Assembly (NCBI GenBank): GCA_004794785.1 | Contig: SJOL01010838.1 | Location: forward strand, 522,383-586,382 | Reading direction: 5' to 3' | Origin: Opisthorchis felineus | Taxonomy: Eukaryota; Platyhelminthes; Trematoda; Opisthorchiida; Opisthorchiidae | DNA: 64,000 nucleotides | Shown: positions 47,327-59,300 of the stretch, piece by piece | Layout: each line of letters opens with the position of its first letter | Numbering within the stretch: position 1 is the first letter of the stretch | Made by a program: the position numbers and the translations under genes | Notes under the pieces: model-generated | Told to the model about the DNA's origin: nothing | The model's database searches: none | Seen by the model: the letters and a program-made list of their open reading frames with translations, nothing else

Positions 47327-50300
47327 GTGAGTTTGAAACATTTCTTTTAAAACGCCGTGATCCTAACAGGTGGAAGTAGTTTCTAACCCCGGTTGTGACG
47401 CTGAATGTGTCCGCTTGAATGGCAGACCGGATATTATGTACATTCGTTCTGCGGACCACAACAGTTCCGTACATTTTCTACTTTTGGCGACTGGGAACGT
47501 GACACCATCACTGCTTGCCATGCACTCGTCCAGTCCGACCGCGCATGTGTCGATCAATTGGAATTCTCTGGCTTCAAGCCCGTCGAAGGTGGAACAAGTC
47601 ATACATCTTGAGCAAGTAACGCAATCGTATGGTTTGGTGTTCCTAAGTGTGAGTCTTGTTCACGAACATGTGGTTATATTTTGTGAACATATTGTTTTCA
47701 GCGGTTCCCTATAAGTTATTGAGGAGAATGTTGTTAGCCCAGGTAGCATAGGTGGTCGTTGGTTTGTTCACTGAGCTGTGCAATTCGATTGCAAACGTTT
47801 CATCATCAATCGGGGTGACATCATCAGTGTGCTGTTTGGGAGCGTTGTGGAACGTAGCGTTGGGTCGGTGGTTGTGGACAACCATCGGCTCGGCGAAAAA
47901 ACCAACGACCCGTTTCCCTATTCCTAACGCTGTGAATGTCACCTCGTTAAGCCAGACTGGTGATAACGTATGTTTTTTCGAATGGCACTCGTGAGTATCC
48001 TTCCAACCTGGACGCAAGGAAGGCGAAAACCGTGGTCGAACAGTCGAACAGTTCTCATTGACCTTATAAGTAGTATCGTATCGAGAGGAGCACTCTGACC
48101 TCTCGAATGTCGTCCCCGGGTGAAACATGAGACAGCCTGTCGTGCAGCATCTTTATGAATGGAAGACTCAGCTGAGATTCAGTTGGGTCTTCTGTTAACT
48201 CGATTGTGGTTTGTGGGTGAGCGTTCGATTGGTTGACAACGATTTCTATCCCAAAATTTCTACAAACATTTGTCGTGATATAAACTCTTCCGAAGTCTAA
48301 TCAGAGCTCGCTTTTGACTTGTAGCGTCATCTTTTGTTTAGTGCACTATCCTTATTTTGAACCATACTCCTGAAGCATCTTGAAAGCGTGTTATCCCAAA
48401 GTGGTCCGCGAAATTCTTCCTACAGAAGCGATTTCAAGTGCATCCGTGAAGGATTCCTAATAAGTGTAACTCTCAGCAAGCCCCGAAATGACCTTTGGCG
48501 GGATGGCTCAGCGGTTAGAGTACGGATTTACTGACCGGAAGGTCCGTGGTTCGAACCCGACCTCTGCTTCTCGACTTCCACTGTTTAGGCTTTGGCAGTA
48601 TGCCAGCCCTCGTGCTTCCTTCGGGTCGCATGGCAGTTAGGCACCGAAATGGTGCTACAGATGAACGATTATCTTCATCTTAGTAAAACGAACAAGGTAT
48701 GACGCAAGTAAATAGTCATCCTTGGATCAAATTGTTGCCCAATCACCCCCTGTTCTGCTCGTCGGACATAATTTACATCTTTTGATGGAGATTTTGACCT
48801 GCAATTGGTGCTAGTCTATGTCGGAAGCCGAGAAGCATTGCACAACTGTTTCATCCTTATTTGGAATCATCAGCGTTGTACGTCTCAGGATTGTCCGCTG
48901 AGGTATGTCGAATCCACTACCTCTTGGCTAGTAGTTTGAACACTTACCCGTTTAGCTATGAGCAGCTGCTCAACATTATGAATGGCTGGAGCTTAGACAA
49001 GATATAGCACCATTCATCCTTCAGTCATGGGGTCTACATCACATGGTCACGCGTGTTGACTGTCCCCTCAGGTGACAACTTCTCAGATGGATTGACAGGA
49101 CGAAATGTTCGTTAAAGGTTCCCGAATTCCCTCACACTACTAACAAGTCTCTATGCTGTGAATTGTCTCCTGAGGATCTGTGTACTCGAGCTACTGGTTC
49201 TGTTGGGAAGGTTCTAGGGAGCAGTCAGCCTCTTCGACTCTTTGTTTTTGTCTAGAGCGGAAAACGTTTCATTCACTGCCTATTTCTGGAGCTGCGTTGA
49301 AGGTGTAAGCAAGCCCGTCAATAGAACTTAGGGTATTCGTGGAAAAGTATATGTTCATAAAGACCCCAGATACTGTTCATTTGTCTGGCTGGCTATTGAA
49401 AAACTGCCTCGAAAACCTTTCCTAGATGTGCTTCCTTGGCCCTGCATTATCCAGTATCTCTAGCAGGCAATGAAACAAACCATTCCAAGGGGCACTGCTT
49501 TTCAGTCATGATCAACTTACCGACTTGCTTGATGGGCATCCCATACATGTATCTGACTGGCCCTCATCCTTCCCTATTTTCCAGTTTGTTGACTTCAATT
49601 TAACGACGAAAGACGGCTTGCGATCTTCACCCACTGTTGACCGGTCTCCAAATTCCTTCCGTCCACATTATTTCGACAAAGGCACTTGGCGTCTTACGGA
49701 AAGCCCAGTGGGGAATAGCGGGCGGATTTCGGCCACTTACCAGGCTTCTTTGGCTTTTCATACCTACAATGGTTCTGTACAAATCAAGGTAGGCCCGATT
49801 TGTCATCGATCGTTTCGTTTTCCGTGCGTTGCGTTGCGCAGTCCCCAGTTGGTTGCGAAATATTTATGTAGCAATTTGCTTTTCTACAATAACCATAGTA
49901 TACATAGAATACTATAGGACTTTCTGCAGCTTCGTTCCCGAACGCGCATTTACAGGAAAGGTAAAAATAGTGGTGATTCGCCATCGTCATCGGCTTTGCT
50001 TACACCCCCCTCAATTAATATGGAACAATTTTCCTCAAACAGGCCATGCGGAATTATTTATAAAACATAAACGAGGCCTTCAGCATCCGGCAACAAGTCA
50101 GCTCTCATCCGCTACGACCGGATCATAAAATGTGATTTCGGGTGCTTGACTTAAAACGATGGTAGCTCTCAATGGTGCAGAAAAGAACAATGGGTTGGTC
50201 ACTCAAGGGGTCAACAAATCAAACGGTTGTCTTCCTCTCCCTAGTACAACTTCCTCAGCACTCAGGAGAAACGAACTGTCACAATTACGATAGATTAACT

Positions 50301-53300
50301 TCCTCTCGGTACACGATGATACCAGAGATAGGTGACGCGATTGTCGGCTCTTCGGCGAATTGTGCGTGTTCGAATAGGTCTATTACTTTGTGGATTGAAA
50401 ACGGAAGCACACCATTACTCTTTCATAGTACAATAGTAAGAGAGTTAACACCTGGCATCAAGTGTCACTCAGTTCAAAAATCGATTTTCCGACATTTCCT
50501 GGTAGTCGTGTTTTCCGGCCAGGGTGACCAACCTACCCTCTATATCATCTACTCCTCTCGGCAAACCAACACATACTGATTAGTTGCTTTCATGTGGTCT
50601 AACCCGTCTTTGAGTGGCATCAATCATGTTGGAATTCAGTCTTCACACTGAGCCAACCAAGTTGATATGGTACGATGCAGAGAACAGACAGAAATTGCGG
50701 ATGCTGGTGCCGATGCGTGTGGTAGATGATATCCGATTAACACACAGAGCAGTTTCAGTCTAGGAATCGAGCGAAACCCGCACATGCCGGCCAGTGATTG
50801 TTGGAGAGACGACGAACTATCCAAACTATTCTACATTTTTCTGAGTAAACTGGCAGAATGCAGTCGGCCCATTGTATCTGGTTGACCCGATGCGACCAGA
50901 CTGGTGGCGATGTGTGTAGTCTTTGTAACATGAAAAACAATTTCCGAAGAGAGTTGTTGAACTCGGGAATTTGCCAGTTTTGTGTGTCTGCTCTTTTCGG
51001 ATATCTGACAGGGTTTTAAAAATTGGTCGTGTTTTGAATGCACTGAGTGAACCTTCAGCGCAGCCACCATATTCTGATTCAGTAATCTGTTGCAGTTAGC
51101 AGTCTCAATATTGTTCCTTGACTTGCTGTTCTGTCCGCCCAGTTTGGTTTGTCAAAAGGCACGGTAACTTGAGTCGGGAAGATTGCCACGACTTTATATA
51201 TAGGGTTATTGAAGAGTCCACTAGCCCAAGCTAGAATCTTCGTGATGGTACAAGAAGCGTGGAGCTAAAGATGCTAAACTCTGATTGGCCCATAAATTCA
51301 CCAATCAGGGCGCCGCATTTGTCTGGTCCGCACGATATTCGGTTCCTTCGAAAGGCTCACGAGAATACACACGCACATACACAGAAACCTTGTAAGCATT
51401 GTACTTCTTCCGTACACCGTTTTTGCCGTGGTCGTTCCCTGTTGTCTTTAGTACTCTTGGGCTCAACCATCCTGTCAACTCCCCTGTTTTGTACTGTGCT
51501 GCCCCATTCTCCCCAAATTAAAGTGGTCTCTGTAAAACTGCAGGAAAAATATCGGTCATTAACGGCACCTTATTTAGAGTTTTGCCTGGGTGATGGTAAC
51601 CGTGTTGCTTAGGTGGCTGCTTTGCTTCACCTTTGCACGAATCGGCACGTAGATGACTGATAGATCCTTCCTCGGCATCCGCTTACCTAGGACGGATGTA
51701 CAGACGCCTGTGCATCAATGGCTAACGATGACAAATTCACGAAGTTAGCAGGCTCGCTGTTCTGCTGGACCGTGTCCATATTAAGTTGTTTCTGGAGTAG
51801 CCGGTCACTTGGTGGATGCGTTTCACAACAAATAGTCAAACTCAGCAAGTTATGATGTACTCGCGTCAGTCCGTCATCATCATCATTATCATCATCAATC
51901 ATCATCACCATCATCTCATCATCGGCATCATCACCATCATCATCACCATCGTCATCATCATCAATCATCAACATACGTGAACAGTCTGCACTGCACCAAC
52001 ACGTTAGTTTACTGGAAAGCACGGGGGATTCACTGAGCAAGTGCCTGGGAATTTTGCTATCACAACGTCACTTCTGAGGACAGATTTGTCGAAATTGCCC
52101 ACGCCTAGTTTAACTATTTCTGCGACTTGCTCGTAAAACCAAAATCTGTTGCAGTAAAGTTGTCGTCAGGTTCTCTCGTTGCGCAGTTTGTGGTTATTCT
52201 GCCTTAATTTGCATTCAACGCAAGCTGAATGGACTTTCAGCCTTGTTATCCTTCCCTGTATGAACTTTACACAACGAATTCTAAGTCTGGTGCATGATCT
52301 TTGCGCTTTCAGGTGCTTCTGCGGGATGATCGCAAGTCGCTGGATTTGGAGGTCACACTGGATAACTTCAAGACTGAGTACGCCCATGGACAATTCGGGC
52401 TGGAGGTTGTTCTGTCTTCCAACATGAGCGTTGTTCCTGGTGATGATTATATGCTGACAGAGAAAGCCGTCGGGGATTCTAGACAAGTAAGCTTTTGATC
52501 TGATTGGTTTGGTTGTTCCCAAGTCACTTTGATGGTAATTTTCAGCGAACTCGATTTGTCATGGAATGCCGAGGATCTGCAATACTTGCAATACCTCCTT
52601 CTATTCTGAAAAACACCGCCTTTGTCAGACCAGTCCGATTGAATATCACTTCAGATCAAATGGGGCTTTATCCATCCGCGGCCATTGGTGAATTTTCAAC
52701 TAAAGCTCTCCGTGTTAGGGTTTGGAAATTAGTCGAAACGCGTGCCGTCAACCGTTGATCAGATTGTTGAAAAGATATACGGACTGAAGAACAAGACTTA
52801 AGAAAAAACGAGAGATTCAGCTGGGTTCCGTCTAAGTCTCTCGTCAAAACCAAATTGGTATCCAGATGAATGTATAAATATGCTAGCTTGTTAACTTGTT
52901 CAACGCAGCTTATAAACTTCCAACTGTTCTTCAAGCACAACAGTGTCATTGATGGTGGTGGCCAGCCTAATCAAAACCTACTACATTGAGCCGCGAAACC
53001 GGTCTCTGTGAGGTGGTTCAGTGGTTAAGGGGCCAACTCACTGACCGGAAGGTCTGTGGTTCGAACCCAACCTCAGCATCTCGACTGTTCCTGTCTAGGC
53101 TTGGGCTACCTGGCAGTGTTGTGGTCTTGCTGTTACCTCTTCAGGGATATGCTCTGCGCCCTGGAAATGTTACAAGTGTTTGTGTTCCGAGTTCGTTGAA
53201 AGGTGACAAGTAATGAATGAACAATAGTCTATCCGTTTCAGAAAAGAACTAGCAATCGGATCGGGGTGAAGAACAGCTCTGTGGGAAACTCTGCATGCAT

Positions 53301-56300
53301 TTTTTCCCCATGAACCCTCCAGTTCATTGGTTAGTAACGCGATTTTTTCAGTAAGTTTTCCATCTAACAGCACCTTTCCACATTCATTCACATTTCTTTC
53401 CAGTTTCATATTGAGGAAGTTTGTCAGCCCAAAAGTTAACGTTGGAGTGTTCTCATCTTCTTCCCCCTCTAAATTGGTCAGTGAGGTACAGTGACCTTTA
53501 TCGTGCACTTCTCAGGTACGGACAGTTTATCTGGGTCGAAGGTCCAATGCGGCTGTCGACGATGTGTCTCAGCCTGCTGGTTATTTTCAATCCACATGCC
53601 ATGCATCCACAGCATCTTGTGAACCCACACTGGACATTTGGCGTTACAATTTAACCAAATCTCAAAATCGACGTCTCGGTGGAACTCTGGTCCGCTATTT
53701 CTACGGAGAGCGCATGCATCAGCAATACGCTGGCCTCGGCTCGATGACGTTGGTAATGGAGCGTTGGTCACTTGCGAACAAGATGTTGCCACCCATCGGC
53801 CTACGACTGCAGCGAATCACTTTTCATCAATCATCGAGTCACGAGGTTTGGTAAGTTTCGTCGGTTACGTTCCTGTGAACAACCCACAGATGAATGCAAA
53901 TGTTATCGACTACCCTCAACCGAAACAGCGCTTGCCAGTGGCCATAGTTGTCGTCTCAATGTGAGACTAGAATGCTTGTCCAGTGAGGACTCACTATATG
54001 CTTATACTTAGGGCCCAGCGAAGTAGAACCATCCCTCCTTCCGTTGTATGTTTTACGGGTTAGGAGTCGTCGCGAGGACTTGTTTCACGATGGCTGAATG
54101 CAACAGAATTGGATGTTAAGCCTTTGCGCTGCGTGTGGCTCGGTCATTTGTTCGTATAAAGGTTCCAAGTGAGGTGTATTTACCCTTAAGCTGGACATAG
54201 CTGAGAGGTTAACCGTCGAGTTTCTTATCCAATGGTCCGTAGTCTGACCTATTCAAGCTCTGGTGTTTTCTCAGGGTTGTTTGTCCGGCCTGCACTTTAA
54301 AACCGTATCTATTCACTACGTGTCCAAGTGACCCTCAGTGGACGGTCACAGTAAAAGTACTGCAGTATTCGCCTCTCCCGAGGAGTTAACCCTGAAGGTA
54401 CGGGATTTCTCCCACTCGCAATCTTCCGTTGAGAGAACAAACCCTCCAGAAACGGATCTTGGTGCCCGAATCCCTGATTTATTCTTGAAAAGGAAATACC
54501 ACAACAGCAATGCCATGTGCTGTTGATGCAGGTTTATCATTCGGCATTCATATCAACTGGTTGCTGTAAAGAGCACCGTTGCTAAACTGAGGGAAGTTAA
54601 CTGGGAAATCCGTTCGATTGGTTTAATCATGGCCCCACACACATAGGGCCATCTGACGAAATGTCTCAGTTGAAATACGGATCGATGCTAACGAGGTTCT
54701 AACGATAGCCTTTGTTTTCTTTGCCAAATGGTGTCGCCTGACTATCTGGTTCTTATGGCGTCATTTGAGTCCAATAACCAGCAAGCCTTCCGTCTGAGAA
54801 GCCACTACTCAAGGAGCAACTCAGCGCCTTATCACGTGATACGAGTCCCGTGATTTAGGATTGAGTGACACCGTATCCTGTCCAAGTGCAAGTTACTCGT
54901 AATGCTGGTCCGCCGCTCGTTCCCGAGCGGTTTAGTCATCACCTACTACCCGGGAGGTTGCAAGTTCCAATCCTTTTGGGAACTAATGGTATGCGCGCTA
55001 CTGATGATTTCCTATGAAGATGAAACAGCTGTACATTGCTTCTCAGCATGGATTGGCTTTCCTTACTGGATGATTGCAAAATTGTAATTGCTGCCTGCTG
55101 TTGTGTCCGCTTGGTTTGGCAATTTGGTTGGAAATGTTTCGTCCCCAGTTGAATTGACATTATCAGTGTGTTGTAGGTCAGCGTTGTGTCGCTGTGAAGA
55201 GGTTGAATATTACTGTGTTGTTTACTCGTTGGCCGAGGTCTAACCTTTGCGATTGGTCCTTTGGATGGCCGGTCCTGTTGGTTGGCCAGTTCTGTGATTG
55301 GCTGAAGCTCAGATAGCCTTGGGCTCCCCTGTCACCACGTCCGCCGGCTGAGCAGTTTGTTCACTCAGAGTTATTTTCTGGGTTGACAGTGCCTTACGAT
55401 TTGGCAGCTTCTCTCCGTAAACAACGCCATTTTCTATATCCCTAATGAATTTAGCGACGACCGCATAAGACTGTGCCCTAAACCGCAAGTTTACAGGTGC
55501 TCAGCTGCGCTGGGTTTCTGCAGTCAGAAGACTTTCGTCTCGCGCCAGATCTACTCTGTCGCGCATGTCAGCTATCAGTTCACTCTTAGTTGCAGTGAAA
55601 CAATTAGGATGAGCCGGTCCCTTTCTTCAGACGTAGGAATACCAGCGACACGTAATTAGACATATTCAAGCGCGCCTGGCCTATCCGTGGAACAGGCCAC
55701 ATCGTTGGTCCGATCTCAAGACTACGATTGTGCTGCATAACCGAAACCCGCGACATTTAGCTTTTTTGACGCAGTGGTAATTAGAGAACAACAACTCACA
55801 TCGCACACGATTCATGCAATCTGCCGCCACTCCTGTGGCTCGCTCCATTCCAAATATTCTCTACAATTTTGCCTACTGACTTGTGATAAGTAGGTCCAAT
55901 TTAGCACACCTTATCACAAACACCATCGCCTGACCATGTCTGTATTGTTTTAATTCTGCACTCTAGGCGCGGATCGTTCGGGTTCACCACAGAACTTCCA
56001 CAGGGTACCACGTTGACAATACGGTCAGTCTCACAGTGGGTGTTTGAAGAGTTTCTACGTTTTCTACAGTCCATTCTTCTCTAGTGATCATTCCCCTGAC
56101 AACCGCAGCATAGTGTTTTTACTCAAGCTCTCATCATAAGATGATCCTCATTTTTTTGCGAATACGTTTTTCCTAGACCAAATCCGGTGAGTAACCAACC
56201 CCCTACGATCAACCCGGAGCGATGGCTTTCAACTTCTAGTGCAGTTCACCATTCAGATTCGTCTTTTTTGAGTCAGTCTCTGCTGGTTCTAACCGGCTTG

Positions 56301-59300
56301 GCAGTCTTAGGCCTGCTCACTTTCGCCCTGCTTACTGTCTTGTTTGCGACTGCATATCGGCGATTTCTGTGTGGAGAAAAGGCTGTGGTGTTCATTCCAC
56401 TGAGAACTACCCTGGACAATGTACCAGCGTCCAAGGTGTAGTGGTACACCGTGCATTTCAGCGGATAACTATTGCATATTCCTCATCTGTGCACCAGTAG
56501 CCCTTCTTTTTCAACCATCTCTCATGTTTCTGAACAAACATTCATTCATCCTGTCGCGCGATTTTATCCACTGGTTTTGTGGGATGTGTTTTACTTTTTT
56601 GAGCGTTTTAGTCCTTTTTTGAAAAACTGAAATAAAACCCGTATATGGCATACACTGTAATCGTGATTTGTCGCAAGATAGTTGTCCGGAGCTGGGTTTC
56701 TCTAGTTCTGCTGATTCGGCTGTGCCGTCGTATGCTCTGTGAAATGTCAGTGCCTTCAGAATACCCCAACTACCTGGCTTCCATCTGGTACGTGTGCTAT
56801 TTCCTACACATCGTCGATCCGACCCTGGAAGTCATCGTTGGTCGTCGTGTGACGACTATGGCTCCTGCAGCAGTGCCAACGTGGTTTCATTAGGTTTTAC
56901 GGAATCAGCCACAGCGCGTTCTATTCATTAGGTCCTTGTGCGTAGCGAAGGGATTTGGGCCTCCGCACGATTCGAGCCACTTCCAGGGCTGTTCCCCGAA
57001 GCATGTAAACTCGTGTTTGTGACATACCATTTTATCTGGTGCAGTCTAGGTAGACATCTAATGACATACATGAAGAAGCACTCTGGAGGTCTTCTGTTCA
57101 TTTTCTGGGAGGAAGACGGTATCATCTCCGTGGAGGATGGGTGCAACCAAATGGGTCCCGATGTTTCTCTTGTATGAGCTTAAGATATCGTGGTGGTTAG
57201 TAGGCGAGCTCACTGACTGGTAGGTCCGTGGTTCGAACCCAACCCCCGACATCTCGGCTGCTCCTGTCTAGGCTTGGGAAACCTTGGAGTGTCTCAGCCC
57301 TCATGAATCCTCCGAGTGGTATGGCAGCCGGGCGGAGAAATGTCACAGATGTGACCCTGGTATCTCACTAAAGCCTCTTCGGTCCTCAGGCTACACTCCA
57401 TGCGGCGGATGGCGCACGAGATTATCCATATCCCCGAATAGGACTGCGTTGCCTCTCACTGCTTTGATGAGTATCGTGGCGCTCAAAGCATACGTCGATT
57501 CAGATTATCCCTGAGTTATACCACCGAAGATAAACGTGTTCTAGTGCACCGCCGGGAGTTCACCGTTTGATTTCTTCCCAACCTACGTATGTTAGCTTTA
57601 TATGTGTATTTACCCGACAATGAGGTCACGAAATCTTGCCTCTTTTAACGGCGTAAACGGACTCAAGTGTGACAGATGGCTAGGCGGGGAATGGCTGACC
57701 GATTGTCGTCATATCAGCAGCCTTTATGTTATGTCTTGCAGGTGGTTTCGCAATCCCCGTGTTGGTCCTTGGCTTGCTGTTCCAGCTAATATGGTATATC
57801 AAAAGGCGCGGTAGATTGAGACAGTCCTTTATAGAAACAAGGGAAGTTTTCGACGTCAGAATTTGGAGAGTTATCACGGAGTTTTCACAAGGTTGAGCTA
57901 GTATCTTAGTGCTGGCTACAAGTGCTTGAACCCGACTGGATGGCATTCGTGCCTTCACGTATGATCCGTCCCCGGATCGCGACTCGCCCTTCCGATCGAT
58001 GTGAGTTCGGTTATTTGGATCGGCTTGCTTCCGGATACTGTGAACGATTATGTCTGAGGACAAGTTAGGCGCACTACTGATCAGTCGCTCGTGACCGGAT
58101 TTATTGATATTCAACTACAATCTAGGAGGTCTCGGTTTGAACCTCCTCATAGACTCGTGGGATACTCAGTGTTGATGACTCTTGATGACAGCTTCTACAG
58201 CAAAAGTGTCATTCTTTCATCCAACGACAAGGCTGTTTAGAAAGTCAGAACGTGCGTTCCACTGGCGAAATTAATTACTGTGTGTAATTCCTTTCAAAAC
58301 GCTGGTCAGTAATTCGTAGTTCACAGTGCGGATTTTCAAAAGCCCACGACATTTGGCAGATAGTTCCGGAAAGCGCATTCGCCCCCTCTTCAGACAAGAC
58401 ACCGTGCGTGATCGCAGGCCAAGCAAGCCTTTTACGTGGAACTGCCAATCGATCACTAAATATATGGCATTATTAGTCAACATTGGGTGCATGTTTATTA
58501 GTTGAAATTAATAAAAGCAAGCCAGCAGCTTCATTGGTTGAGCGCTGCAAGATGCGTCCTCTGAAACAGTAGTTCTATAGGAAGCTACTCACAAGGTTTC
58601 TGAAAACTCTTCGACAGCCCACGACCGGTTCTATAGGTTTTGCGGGTAAAGATTTTTTATACCGCGCATCAAATACTCTTGCAACTGACTTCGAAATCCG
58701 GCTTCGGAAGTTTAGTGGCGGAAAAGACTTGCCCAACGTGAGCACAACAGCTTTATTACGAAATTACGGACATCCTCGCGTTTTTATAAACGCATCGCTT
58801 CTAGGTCACGCCCGAGCACTTGTGCATCGTTAGTCGCCTCTTGGACTTTCAGTCGATAGCTGGCTTTCCTGTCCTGTAGACTCGATGGCTTTCCTGGAAC
58901 GAATTGGTTGGGATTAGCGGTTCCAAGTAAGCTTCGGATACCCTGACGTTATTTTCAGGAACCTGGTATTTCTGAAAGATGCATACCCCCAGTCTTTTGT
59001 TAGTTTTGCTGATGAAAGACTGTCTGTTGAAATGAGGAGCTTCCTGTAGGCGGAAGTTTGCATGGGTTCAACCTGAACTCAGCGAAATTAAGGGCCCGTT
59101 CACCTCCTTTAGTGCTCCTTTCAAACTCAACATATACCTGACGCATAATATTATGACACCTCTAGCTGTGCAGCTGACTTAATGAGCCTTACCAGTCTAC
59201 TCTGTTCACGCGAGGAAGCCTCCATTCGTTCCTGCAGACTGTCTCGCCCCCAGGTCTACAGGTCTTCGCCTGCCACCAACTGGTGCAGCGCGTAGACCTA

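Noticed and set aside
51687..52040. Aspartate-rich minus-strand frame
   Set aside because: It is the translation of a CAT trinucleotide microsatellite.
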